From the NCBI RefSeq assembly GCF_005281475.1, contig NZ_CP040106.1, positions 4,864,501 through 4,928,500 of the forward strand: 64,000 nucleotides of DNA, written 5' to 3'. Origin of the DNA: Echinicola rosea. Lineage in GTDB: Bacteria; Bacteroidota; Bacteroidia; Cytophagales; Cyclobacteriaceae. This document shows, piece after piece, positions 15,625 to 24,227 of the stretch (position 1 is its first letter; each line of letters opens with the position of its first letter). Below the pieces are notes generated by a model. The model saw only the letters and a list, made by a program, of their open reading frames with translations, was not told the DNA's origin and searched no databases. The position numbers were made by a program, and so were the translations under genes.

Positions 15625-17073
15625 TTATATAAATTTCATTTCATTCTTATATCTAGAGTCATTAGCAAGTCTCTGAAGAGATCCTTTTGGAAAATTAATT
15701 ATCAGATCTAATACCTTTGTAATATGAACATCCTTTGTTTTTGATTTAAAGAAAGTTGCAAGTTTTCTCAGTCTAATGTCAGGTTTGGTATAATTGAAAT
15801 CTGTTACAAACTCAGGGTCTTTAAATAATCTTAGAAACTCCTTAATTTCTGTTACTGTAAATGACTCAATGAATTTGTTATAGAATTCTGCTGCATTTTC
15901 ATCAATTCCTTGACGGTAGCCCTTGCCGTTTCCTACATAACAAATTGAAATTACCTTGACGAATAATTTTCTAACAGCGTCTGGTATTCCATTTGCTGGT
16001 ATTGAAGCATCAATTGACTTTGCATGAGAATATTCATTATAAAAGTTGTTCCATTCAAAGTGTACAGTTTTTAAGTTTTGAAGTTTTTCAAGCAATTCTG
16101 CTGCTAAACTGTCCTCATCTTTGTAATGTTCCCCATTTACCGTTTCAAGAAATTTTTGAACTGCATCTTTTCTATCAACGTCTCCATTTTTTCTATAGAC
16201 GCCAAACTTTGCACCTATTCTAAATTTGGTGTCTTCTGTTGTGGATTGCCATATATGGGGAGTAAGCCGGTCAATGTTCTTGCGAACAGGTGCTTGAGTT
16301 CGTGGGTCAGAATAGATTCCGAAGATAGAAAGAAGGAAATCATCTACTCGTTCTTGTGGTTGTTTTAATAAATCTTGTCCAATTATAGGAAAGTCATCCT
16401 TTGGTATTTCTTTTGTCCTTATGTTTTCGAAAAGTTGCTTTATCTGAATTAAAGAATGGTCTGGCTTTGCGGTAATCGCGTACTTCAAGCAGCTCTCTAG
16501 TAGGTTCAGCATTTCTAACCCCGTGATTGAATTTTCATTAGGGTGTGCTGCACTTGCGTGATTTCTTAAATAATTTACATGTTCTAATCGTCTATAATTA
16601 ATATCATTTACAAAGCCGATCCTTCTGCAAATTTCCAATAGATCATGGTCTCCGATAGCCTCTAAATCATCTGCTGAATTTAGATTCTTATATTTAGAAT
16701 TTATGGTTCTTGAAACTTGAAGAAAATATTCTAGGTCAAAATTTGAAACTAATCGTCTTAATGCTTTAATCGTTTCATCCCACAAAAAATTCAGAGCACC
16801 GTCAAAAAGTCCAACGGATACGGCAACTGTAAACTTGGATAAATAGGTCGCTTTAAGCCTATCTTCCATTGGCAAAATCTCAATTGAACTTTCAAGTGCA
16901 TAAATCACTTTTCGTCTTTCTTCTATAGGAGATAGTATATTTTCAGTTGGTAATCCTACATGAGTTAAAAGGTTCGCCAATGGCTGATTAAAGGCAGCAA
17001 TTGAAGTTTCTATTTTTTCAGGTGTGTTTCCTGTTGGTATTAGAATGATCTGATTTTTGTTTTCTTTTTCCAT
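15625..17073 (-). CDS. Unknown protein with a HEPN-like RxxxxxxH motif
   Basis: A 482-residue, mostly helical, cytosolic protein with no signal peptide or membrane segment. I do not recognise a named family. Residues 160-180 read RRLEHVNYLRNHASAAHPNE, containing R170-N-H-x4-H177, which resembles the Rx4-6H catalytic motif of HEPN ribonucleases in a suitable helix context. That is the only functional hint. It fills one cassette, bounded by site 1 upstream and site 2 downstream, between a trypsin-like protease cassette and an OLD-type ATPase cassette, so a defence or toxin role is plausible. Alternative: a housekeeping-neutral cassette gene of unknown use. Confidence 0.6.
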   Translation of the reverse strand: MEKENKNQIILIPTGNTPEKIETSIAAFNQPLANLLTHVGLPTENILSPIEERRKVIYALESSIEILPMEDRLKATYLSKFTVAVSVGLFDGALNFLWDETIKALRRLVSNFDLEYFLQVSRTINSKYKNLNSADDLEAIGDHDLLEICRRIGFVNDINYRRLEHVNYLRNHASAAHPNENSITGLEMLNLLESCLKYAITAKPDHSLIQIKQLFENIRTKEIPKDDFPIIGQDLLKQPQERVDDFLLSIFGIYSDPRTQAPVRKNIDRLTPHIWQSTTEDTKFRIGAKFGVYRKNGDVDRKDAVQKFLETVNGEHYKDEDSLAAELLEKLQNLKTVHFEWNNFYNEYSHAKSIDASIPANGIPDAVRKLFVKVISICYVGNGKGYRQGIDENAAEFYNKFIESFTVTEIKEFLRLFKDPEFVTDFNYTKPDIRLRKLATFFKSKTKDVHITKVLDLIINFPKGSLQRLANDSRYKNEMKFI

Positions 17074-17090
17074 GGTCTATTTTTAGCTTG

Positions 17091-17154
17091 CCACTAACGG
17101 TTTGTGTATGGTGCGTATCCCGCAGGGTATGCACTATACACCTTGTTGGCGGTA
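17091..17154 (-). repeat. attC-like site 1, closing the protease cassette
   Basis: A compact 64-bp site. Minus-strand order is TACCGCCAAC, arm GTGTATAGTGCATACCC, loop TGC, arm GGGATACGCACCATACAC, CCGTTAGTGG. The arms pair over 17 bp with two mismatches and one side carries extra bases. The R'' box TACCGCCAAC is the exact reverse complement of GTTGGCGGTA (complement of 18021-18030), which begins this cassette. Confidence 0.78.
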
Positions 17155-17155
17155 G

Positions 17156-18001
17156 TTATTTTAATTGTTTCAAAATATTATCGGTATAATCCTCAATATC
17201 GAATTTGTTTAGAACATCAAATATCAACGAAGCTTTCCATACATGTCCTAATTGAAGAGATTCTTGGTCTTTTATTCCAACTGGTGTTTGATTTACGAGT
17301 TGTTCAAGAAACTTATTTTTTGTAAGCATTTGCATACTTGCGTACACACCAATAAATTTATTTATAACACCACCTTGCATTCCACCATCAATGGTTTCAT
17401 ACATTCCTTGAGCTCTAGCAAAAACTGGAGCTCCAGACATTCCAGGAAAAGCAGAGATGTCAAGTACAATAAGTTTTTTTCCATCAAAATCTACGTCAGG
17501 TTCACTTGCAATGCTTCCAGTTTTCCAAATGGGCAAAGAGTTCTTTTTATCGTAATACCCATAAGGGTATCCAACCACAGATGTTCTTGTCGTTGTTCTT
17601 ACTTTTAATTTGTTTTTCGCCCACTTTTCATTTATGCAGTTCACTATTTCCGCTTCTTGGTAAACTTGAGTAGGCATTGGGATTATGGCAAGGTCTGCTT
17701 CTTTGTTATCTTCATTTACCAACCATACTGGCTTATTTTCAGATGTATATAATGGAAAACGGAATTCTTTAACTTTTTCAGGATTGTCTTTGGATATATG
17801 AATGTTGAATGAAATATTGTCTCCAATTGGAGCCTTTTTTTCAAGAGGTGCTGAACCAGTTAATACATGATAGTTTGTAACTAAAAAAATGATTTGTTTT
17901 GAGTCGCACTCATGATAAACATAAAATCCTGTTCCTTGTGAAACTAATTCATTCCCTTTTAATAGTTTAATAGGAGTTGTTATTAATGATGCATCTTCCA
18001 T
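17156..18001 (-). CDS. Trypsin-like serine protease, cytosolic
   Basis: A 281-residue protein with a full trypsin-type catalytic triad: H45 in FLVTNYHVLTG, D103 in KEADLAIIPM and S189 in FPGMSGAPVF. The spacing and the GxSG context match HtrA/trypsin-like peptidases. There is no signal peptide and no PDZ domain, so it is likely to act in the cytosol. Stand-alone trypsin-like proteins occur beside bacterial defence genes, and this one is the first cassette of the array. It starts 20 bases inside the cassette boundary (18021-18030), so its promoter is either in that short stretch or upstream of the array. Confidence 0.82.
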   Translation of the reverse strand: MEDASLITTPIKLLKGNELVSQGTGFYVYHECDSKQIIFLVTNYHVLTGSAPLEKKAPIGDNISFNIHISKDNPEKVKEFRFPLYTSENKPVWLVNEDNKEADLAIIPMPTQVYQEAEIVNCINEKWAKNKLKVRTTTRTSVVGYPYGYYDKKNSLPIWKTGSIASEPDVDFDGKKLIVLDISAFPGMSGAPVFARAQGMYETIDGGMQGGVINKFIGVYASMQMLTKNKFLEQLVNQTPVGIKDQESLQLGHVWKASLIFDVLNKFDIEDYTDNILKQLK

Positions 18002-18020
18002 TTGTTAAGTTTTTTTTAAT

Positions 18021-18030
18021 TACCGCCAAC
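18021..18030 (-). other. Upstream boundary of the cassette array (half-site)
   Basis: GTTGGCGGTA on the minus strand complements the R'' box of site 1 and marks the start of the first cassette. Upstream, around 18031-18060, no partner arm for a complete attC or a recognisable attI is visible. The array therefore either begins at a secondary site or has been cut off from its integrase by rearrangement. Confidence 0.6.
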
Positions 18031-18420
18031 ACTTATATAAAAGCAACTCCATTGCCTCTATATCCATTATATTTTCCGTTTGTAAACGGCTATAAACGTT
18101 TATTTCCGGTTACAAACGAGTAGTGGCGAATTTAGCCCTTCCCAAAGAGACATAAAATACCTTAAATAGGGTATTTTTAATTGATGCCTCGGATAGAAGA
18201 TGGAATTTGGTGCGAAAAGGACGGTTTTTTCCGTCAGGTAAGTGCTGATGTTGCGCCGGGTTTACCGGGCGGTGCCTGTGTGCTTGCATATAGAGAGTAG
18301 TATATTTTGTTAAAAAATGGCTAATACCAAATCAAATATAGAATTTTTTGACTGTTATAGAAATATCAAATGGCTTTTAGTCATTTCTACTATATCAATC
18401 GGTGGTCAGTTTTAGATAAT
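18031..18420. other. Intergenic DNA upstream of the cassette array, no confident gene
   Basis: AT-rich DNA with one short plus-strand ORF at 18184-18300 (38 codons, MPRIEDGIWCEKDGFFRQV...) that is locally more GC-rich than its surroundings and might be a gene remnant. No ribosome binding site or family is recognised. Confidence 0.3.
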
Positions 18421-18589
18421 AACCTAAGCTCGACTTAATTTTAGTATAAAAAGCGTCATAGCGACCCCTTTAAGGAGGATGTGGGTTGGAAAAGGGTGTG
18501 GCAACTCGCCGCGGCGAGCTGCCACGGCTTCCACCCCTCAAATCTCCCTCTTAGCCTCGCAGTGACGATTTTATAATCGAACTGAGGTT
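18421..18589. mobile_element. M2 element copy 1, MITE-like
   Basis: About 169 bp, bounded by AACCTAAGCTCGACTTAATT at the left and TCGAACTGAGGTT at the right, which are imperfect inverted repeats of each other. The interior has a hairpin-rich core around CACCCCTCAAATCTCCCTC. Three other copies are at 22911-23082, 25607-25779 and 34023-34191. There is no ORF. In this copy the central hairpin differs (CTCGCCGCGGCGAG). Confidence 0.8.
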
Positions 18590-18833
18590 AATAAGTGGTC
18601 GGTGAATCGGTAATCCTTTGTGCCCTTCTGCAGTAGGCAGTAAAACTGAAGGGACAACCGATTTTAGCTGTTCGGGGTTTGTAATTCCGAACCGAGAAAA
18701 TGGGGATTTAAAATCCCCCCTAGACCATTTGTGAGGAGCACCGACATCAATAGAGCTCTAGACTTTAAGCAACAACATGGGTTAGCCTGACGGCTATGAG
18801 CGGCAGACAAGCTTGCATGGCGGATTTACCACC

Positions 18834-20303
18834 TTACTCCACATTGGTAATCCGGAAACTCCAGGCGTACGCGCAGGGCAATTGGTTGGAGGCGAGGCGG
18901 GGTACTTTTACCAAGAGGTCATTTCCCCTTTGCTCAAAATCAAGCGGGGCATCTTGTCCAAGCAAGGTTACTTCGGTCTCTTCGGAAGCTTGGATATCTT
19001 TGATCAGCAGGTCCTCGGCGGGGTAAATGGGACTGATGGCATATACATCTCCCTCCTTTTGGGTAAAAAACAGCTCTTTGACGGCCTTACCCGGTGCGGG
19101 ATCGACGGTCTGTTTGAGGATATAGTCTCCACCAAGGTAGCCTTTTTCGTGGTCGATCTTGCGGTCGCCATCTGACCACTGGGCAGCTTGTGTCCACTTT
19201 CTGGTGCCGTAGATGGCTTCTCCGTTTACCTGCAGCCACTGCCCGATCGCCAGCAACCTTTCCTGCATGATGGGCGGGATGCTTCCCCGTGCGTCAGGAC
19301 CGATGTCCAGCAGCAGGTTACCGCCGTTGCTGACGATGTCCACCAGCATCAGGATCAGTGCTTGGGCACTGTTATAGTCCTGTGCATCCTCATTTTGGTT
19401 ATAGCCAAAGGAAAAGCCCATGCCGCGGCATTCTTCCCAAGGCTTGTCAAAGGTCTTTCCTGCCTCATATTCGGTGGTATAATAGCCACCATGCTGTTGG
19501 CGTAGGCCTTTGCCCCATCGGTCGTTGACGAGGATATCGTCCTTGGCAGCGGATTCGTTGTAGAGCCAGGCCAGAAATTCCTCGCTTTTCCATTGCTCAC
19601 CCTCCATTTCCCACTCGCCATCTGTCCAGAGGATGTCGGGCTGATAGCGTTGGACCAAGTCTTTGATCTGGGGCAAATAATGTTCCTCCACAAAACGTGT
19701 TTTATCGTTTTGCCACCAAGGGTGATACCACTCGTATAGGGAATAGTACACGCCCATTTTTACGGGGGTTTTGCGCACGGCCTCGGTCAGCTCCCCGACC
19801 AGGTCACGCTTGGCTCCTACTTCCATGCTGTTCCAGGCAAATCCCCGGTCATTGGCCTGTTCATTTGGCCAGAGGGTAAATCCATCGTGGTGTTTTGAGG
19901 TCAAGACGATATACTTGGCACCTGCCTTTTCGAAAAGCTCCGCCCATTCTTCTGGATCAAAAAGGTCCGCGGTAAACATTTCCCCAAAATTGTAATATGG
20001 GAAATCGGCTCCATAGGTCTTCACATGGTATCGGTACACCTCATCCCCTTCAAAATCCCCATTGCCAAATAGCTTTTTACTCTGCAGCCAATACTGGTAC
20101 CATTCGGTATAAGTACCTTTTGGTGACCAAGCGGGAACTGAATATGGTCCCCAATGGATAAAGATTCCGAATTTGGCATCTTCAAACCAAGCGGGCACTG
20201 GTCGCTGGTCCAGCGATTCCCAATTGGCTTCATATTCCTGCGCCCGAAGGCTATATACCGCCACCATCAGGCAAATGAGGGTCCATATTCTTTTCATTTT
20301 CAT
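18834..20303 (-). CDS. Alpha-L-fucosidase, glycoside hydrolase family 29
   Basis: A 489-residue secreted enzyme. Residues 1-21 (ending YSLRAQ) form a signal peptide. GH29 hallmarks follow: WFEDAKFGIFIHWGPYSVPAW at about residues 39-59, YIVLTSKHHDGFTLW with H138-H139, and LWTDGEW carrying the nucleophile D228. A C-terminal region after about residue 370 would form the beta-sandwich. It hydrolyses terminal alpha-L-fucose from glycans in the periplasm or outside the cell. The next upstream gene on the same strand encodes a GH20-like protein, with 435 bp of repeat-containing DNA between them, so they may be separately transcribed. Confidence 0.93.
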   Translation of the reverse strand: MKMKRIWTLICLMVAVYSLRAQEYEANWESLDQRPVPAWFEDAKFGIFIHWGPYSVPAWSPKGTYTEWYQYWLQSKKLFGNGDFEGDEVYRYHVKTYGADFPYYNFGEMFTADLFDPEEWAELFEKAGAKYIVLTSKHHDGFTLWPNEQANDRGFAWNSMEVGAKRDLVGELTEAVRKTPVKMGVYYSLYEWYHPWWQNDKTRFVEEHYLPQIKDLVQRYQPDILWTDGEWEMEGEQWKSEEFLAWLYNESAAKDDILVNDRWGKGLRQQHGGYYTTEYEAGKTFDKPWEECRGMGFSFGYNQNEDAQDYNSAQALILMLVDIVSNGGNLLLDIGPDARGSIPPIMQERLLAIGQWLQVNGEAIYGTRKWTQAAQWSDGDRKIDHEKGYLGGDYILKQTVDPAPGKAVKELFFTQKEGDVYAISPIYPAEDLLIKDIQASEETEVTLLGQDAPLDFEQRGNDLLVKVPRLASNQLPCAYAWSFRITNVE

Positions 20304-20738
20304 ACGTTTAGGGTATTGCTATTTCGGTTCTATATGATTTACCTTGGGTTATTATTAGTAGTAGTCGTATCATCTCAGCATTGTCTCCTACTCTTCCTTT
20401 GTTACTTTTCGCCCATCTGCCGTAGGACAACTAGCTACATCTCGTGCGTCCTCGCGAACGCAGTGGCAGCGAAGTGAAGCGATCTCGTGTTCCAAACATG
20501 GGGTCAATTCGTTATTCTTCCTACTAATGGCCCGTTTTCATTAGTTCTTTTTCATAGTGAGCCACAGGCTCAACTTTAATCGTCCCTCAGTAAAACTGAA
20601 GGGACAACCAGCTACATCTCGTGTCCCAAAACAGGTGAACGTTTTATGAGCTCGCCCGCTCCTATTGGCTACGCTCAGGGAACGGGTGAAGGGACAACCG
20701 GGTAGTGGACTGTCATCTTTCGCCCTCCCTTTAAGGGA
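20304..20738. repeat. Intergenic region holding a diverged R5 copy
   Basis: About 20448-20632 repeats the R5 unit of 7651-8127 in shortened form: CGCGAACGCAGTGGCAGCG, a central TCAATTCGTTATTC, CATAGTGAGCC and GAAGGGACAACC near the end. No gene is visible; the first bases upstream of the GH29 start would hold its promoter. Confidence 0.65.
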
Positions 20739-21857
20739 TTAGTATTGCCTTTCCATTTCATTCACCTTGTCAAACATCACTCGGAAAGTATGCCAAGCGG
20801 TTTCGTTGTCGCCTTCACGATCTGGTTTATCACCATAGTATCCTTCCATAAATCCTCCGGCACTGGACCAAACCGTCTGCATCATGCCGTAAAAATTTGG
20901 CTTCATTTCCTTGGTAGCTGAGGCCCGAAAGCGGTACATGTCTTCCACTTGCTGCGCAGAAACCTCCGGCTTCCGCCAGTTGCAGGTAAGTACTCGGAGC
21001 CCCTTCATGGCAAAGTAAACGGCCGTCTGGTCTGCTCTTTCATAGTGCCAGTCCCCAATTACCACATCCTTGGGAATCATGTCGATGGCGCGGTGGGTAT
21101 TGTTCATGCTGGCTTCCCACATCCCCATCCCGGTGGTCTTGCCGTCCAGCAGGCGGTCTCCCCAGATCCATAGTTCACGATCGCTCTTAGCCAAATGATT
21201 GCGGATTTTCCAAACCTCATCGGCAAAGAGCTTCGCCTTGTCCCTTCCTCCACAGCGTGGACACTGATCATCTCCAATGTAAAATACTTCGTCCATCCCT
21301 GCATGAAAGGCATCCGCCTCAAAGACGTCGCAGATTTCATCCACCAGGTCAAAGACCACATCATGCACCTTGGGATGTAAAGGACAATAACTTTTGCAAT
21401 AAAGACCATCTTCATTGGGCCATTCATATTTCTCGGGTAGCTTCACGTGAGGGGTTTCGTCAAATTCCGGATATACCTCAAGCAATTTTCCCAGTTCACT
21501 ATGCCAAGATTGGTGCCCCAGTAAATTGACCTGTGGAATGATGCGGATGTCATTTTCTTTGCACACAGCGACCAACTGCTTTACTTGGGCTTGTGTAAGT
21601 GGATTAGCTGAGCGTAGCTCCGGATGGCTGAGGTATTCATAATTATATTCCACTCTAAGGATTAGCACATTGATCCGCCTAGGCCCCAACTCCTCATCGA
21701 TAAATTCAACGAACTGTTCCACTTTTTCGGGAGCAGGAGCAGCTATCGCAAAAGCCCTTACAGGCAAAACATCGGGAGCAGTTTCCTGTGCCTGCAAGGG
21801 CAATATGCTGGTCAATACAAATACGAAAATGCTACACCATTCTATCAAATGCTTCAT
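20739..21857 (-). CDS. GH20-like secreted glycoside hydrolase
   Basis: A 372-residue protein with a signal peptide (residues 1-23, ending LQAQ). It has the TIM-barrel pattern of family 20 beta-N-acetylhexosaminidases: RIIPQVNLLGHQSWHS around residues 105-120, and DAFHAGMDEVFY with the D189-E190 pair that matches the HxGxDE catalytic signature. The protein lacks the N-terminal GH20b domain seen in full-length enzymes and is short. CPRCGG at about residues 198-203 may bind a metal. It probably releases hexosamine or a related residue from a host or algal glycan. It lies in the same direction as the fucosidase gene. Confidence 0.82.
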   Translation of the reverse strand: MKHLIEWCSIFVFVLTSILPLQAQETAPDVLPVRAFAIAAPAPEKVEQFVEFIDEELGPRRINVLILRVEYNYEYLSHPELRSANPLTQAQVKQLVAVCKENDIRIIPQVNLLGHQSWHSELGKLLEVYPEFDETPHVKLPEKYEWPNEDGLYCKSYCPLHPKVHDVVFDLVDEICDVFEADAFHAGMDEVFYIGDDQCPRCGGRDKAKLFADEVWKIRNHLAKSDRELWIWGDRLLDGKTTGMGMWEASMNNTHRAIDMIPKDVVIGDWHYERADQTAVYFAMKGLRVLTCNWRKPEVSAQQVEDMYRFRASATKEMKPNFYGMMQTVWSSAGGFMEGYYGDKPDREGDNETAWHTFRVMFDKVNEMERQY

Positions 21858-22116
21858 TGTTATAGTTTTTTGAATATGTTTTCCACCATATCGGGAATAG
21901 GCTAGCGATGAACGGTGGTACTTTATGAATTTAACACATTATTTTATCAAAAACTAAGCAATAAATAGTAAAATTTATAGAATAACCAATACATACTTAT
22001 TTGTTTTTTTAAGAAAACAAAAACAAGTTGGTCATTGAAGGAAAACCTACTTCGGTGAATCTAATGTGCTAAAATTATGTCCTTCCCTCTTTTCAATAAT
22101 CACCAGGGCAAACGTA

Positions 22117-22283
22117 TTTAGTGTTTTGAAGGGAAACAATTTTCGTGTAGGCATAGCTATCATCCGTGCCGCTGACACTCCTTCGGGAGGTTGAGGAGAC
22201 CTTAAGCTCCTGGGGATGAATCCGCAGGTTACTAAATTTATCGTGCCGCTGGCACTTTGCCCCGATTTGTACATTGGAAACCG
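22117..22283. repeat. R4 dispersed repeat copy 1
   Basis: About 167 bp starting TTTAGTGTTTTGAAGGG and ending TTTGTACATTGGAAACCGC, with internal short palindromes (GTGCCGCTGGCAC near the end and CTTCGGGAGG in the middle). Copies are at about 34682-34839 and 59014-59170. It is non-coding and abuts the M1 element at 22291. Confidence 0.78.
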
Positions 22284-22290
22284 CTGTAGC

Positions 22291-22458
22291 CTAGGGTCAA
22301 GTCAACGCTTAAATGACGGGTAAGGCGGTAGTGGATTTTGGACGAGATCAAGGCGCAAAAAATGCCCTAGCCGTAGCTAAGGAAGTCTTTTTGCAACGTA
22401 GAGATAGGCCAAAAGACACACCGGATTACACGTAGGTTTAGGTTTGGCTTGACACTTG
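22291..22458. mobile_element. M1 element copy 2
   Basis: A 168-bp copy bounded by CTAGGGTCAAGTCAA and TTGGCTTGACACTTG, imperfect inverted repeats. It is in the opposite orientation to the copy at 1081-1271 and matches the one at 37358-37546 through CGCTTAAATGACGGGTAAG. It sits 7 bp from an R4 repeat. Confidence 0.75.
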
Positions 22459-22573
22459 ATTGCCGAATGGAGGGATAGGCTGAAAGAATGATGAGTTGAT
22501 TTGGATCGAACAAGCCATCGCACCTATCTGCTCATGTATAGTAGTTGGCTTGGTTGAGGTTAAACCCTGAATC

Positions 22574-23583
22574 AATGCCGTTTAGTTAAGGGTACTCCTT
22601 CCTTTTCATGTACCTAAGAGGTCTTTTTTTGATTGACTTTGACTGGGGAAACCTGATCATCCTGGTGGATTTTATCCTTTTCCTTTTTTCCATTGATGAA
22701 AAAAGAAAGAAAAAAATCTAGGCCGGTGGTCTGCCTTTTAAAATGGGACATGGATTTACCCTGCGACGTGCATCCGTCACCCATTTTAATTTCCACCCGA
22801 TGGCTTCGACCTAAAATTGAGTGGGTCTCGCTGTTCCACGACGCGAGCCAACTCACTTTCTTAACGGCCTCCACCATCGGCTGGAAAACAGGCATACCAA
22901 GTGCCGTAATAACCTGAGCTCGACTTAATTTTAGTATAAAAAGCGTCATTGCGAACCCTTTTAAGGAGGATGTGGGTCGGAAAAGGGTGTGGCAATCCCG
23001 AAATACCGAGACTGCCACGGCTTCCACCCCTCAAATCTTCCTCTAAGCCTCGCAGTGACGATTTTATAATCGAACTGAGGTTAATAAGGAAACGATACCT
23101 TTTTTGGCTCAGGGGGGCTTATCGTTCCGGCTCAACTTGGTTACTTAAGAAAATATACCACTACATGGAATAATGATGATAATTTATCCATAAGAAACTT
23201 ATTAATCGGATCCGCCTTGCAGGTATTGGGCGTTAAGAAATTAAAAAGCGGGCGGGCAAAAAGGCAGGCTTGTTTGACGAAATGCTGCCCAAAAAGAATG
23301 TTGGCAGCTCAAGAAGGTTTACCTGGCTTTAGATAGGCCTGCTTGGCTTTAGACAGGAGGAGTTTGCCTGCATGAGGGGAGGTTTTAATTTTAGGCCAAT
23401 AGATGCACACCTGTGCGCCGTGGCGTAGCGGCGGTTTTTTTTGGTTACTTTTTTGACCTGAAGCAAAAAAGTAACAAAGGTAAAGGGATGAAAACCACCT
23501 AGGGATTTAGCTAGAAAAATAACTGCCCAAGGGAAAAATTATAGAACACATATTTCCAGATACACACTAAACTAAACGGCATT
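22574..23583. mobile_element. R3 element copy 1, with a nested M2 element
   Basis: It starts AATGCCGTTTAGTT (22574) and ends AACTAAACGGCATT (23583), a perfect 14-bp terminal inverted repeat. Without the nested M2 element (22911-23082) it would be about 840 bp. It includes the palindrome GTTACTTTTTTG...CAAAAAAGTAAC near 23450-23480. Open frames inside are inconsistent among the three copies and are not believed. It looks like a non-autonomous transposable element of an unidentified family. Confidence 0.75.
22911..23082. mobile_element. M2 element copy 2, nested in R3 copy 1
   Basis: It starts AACCTGAGCTCGACTTAATT and ends ATCGAACTGAGGTT. It interrupts R3 between GCCGTAAT and AATAAGGAAACG; the R3 copy at 59303 reads straight through at the same point (GCCGTAAGAAGGAAGCG). 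The flanking AATA-like bases on both sides suggest a short target duplication. Confidence 0.82.
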
Positions 23584-24227
23584 AAACCCAGAATATGCGT
23601 TAGCAACTGAGCATCCTGCCTCATCCGCCTTTGGCGGAGGGTCATATAGAAGGTGCAGGTGACAACAAAAAATGATTACACACAAAAGGGTAAGTTCCGT
23701 AGGAACGGCAGATATAAATGCAAATAGAAATATTTTTTTTAACTGCGTTTACCATGCAAAAATCACTTGAAATTTCCAATAACCACCATTAATACTTAAA
23801 TTATCACTTGTCTTTTGGGGAAAGCCAAAAATAATTTTTGGCCCTATATGGATTGTAGTGGGTGAAGATAAAATGCCGGTTATTTTACCGTTGATGCATC
23901 ATCTTTTCCAATGGGGAATTTCCTGTTCTGCCTTGAGGTATTTGACGTTAAGAAATCAAAGAAGTGGGCTGGAAAAGGCGCAGGCTTGTCTGACGTGAAT
24001 CAGCACAAAAAGTTGGTTTGCTGCTCAAATGGATGAGTTTGACTGCGCGAGTGCTGGCTTTGATTTTAGCCGAAATCGCTCACCGCAGCGGTTTTTTTTG
24101 AATAGTAAGTAGGTCCTCGCAGAAACCACTGAAATCTCAGAAAAGCCTTATTTCATTCTGGGTATTCTGTTCGGTCTGTGAGCAATAAAATCTACGGGCA
24201 CGAAAGCGTATAATCAAATTATAGTAA
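23584..24227. repeat. Intergenic DNA with repeat fragments
   Basis: 23585-23610 resembles one end of the R6 element (AATATGCGTTAGCAAC). A diverged piece of R3 is at about 23932-24110 (ATTTGACGTTAAGAAATCAA, CGCAGCGGTTTTTTTTG). No gene is recognised. The last 60 bp before 24228 would contain the promoter of the membrane protein gene. Confidence 0.5.

Larger units (their letters stand above)
10983..18030 (-). mobile_element. Integron-like gene cassette array without integrase (CALIN-like)
   Basis: Six minus-strand cassettes each end in an imperfect palindrome of 58 to about 137 bp bounded by AAC...GTT. In four, the cassette begins, just after the GTT of the preceding site, with bases that are the reverse complement of its own R'' end: GTTGGCGGTA/TACCGCCAAC, GTTAGTGG/CCACTAAC, GTTACCTGC/GCAGGTAAC and GTTGTGGG/CCCACAAC. 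This is what site-specific recombination at G/TT of circular cassettes leaves behind. The cassette DNA is visibly AT-richer than both flanks. No tyrosine integrase or complete attI is visible, so the array matches the CALIN class. The upstream end (18021-18030) has only a half-site. The contents are toxin-antitoxin and defence-like genes. Confidence 0.75.

Noticed and set aside
13773..17073. A Gabija system (GajA plus GajB)
   Set aside because: The OLD-type protein fits GajA-like architecture, but the neighbouring 482-residue protein has no helicase motifs, so the pair is not Gabija.
18184..18300. 38-codon plus-strand ORF MPRIEDGIWCEKDG...
   Set aside because: Too short, no family and no ribosome binding site; kept only as a possible remnant in the intergenic note.
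22614..23027. ORFs inside the R3 repeat (also 33697-34024 and 59448-59799)
   Set aside because: They occur on both strands of a repeat, differ in ends between copies and match no family; chance frames in repeated DNA.
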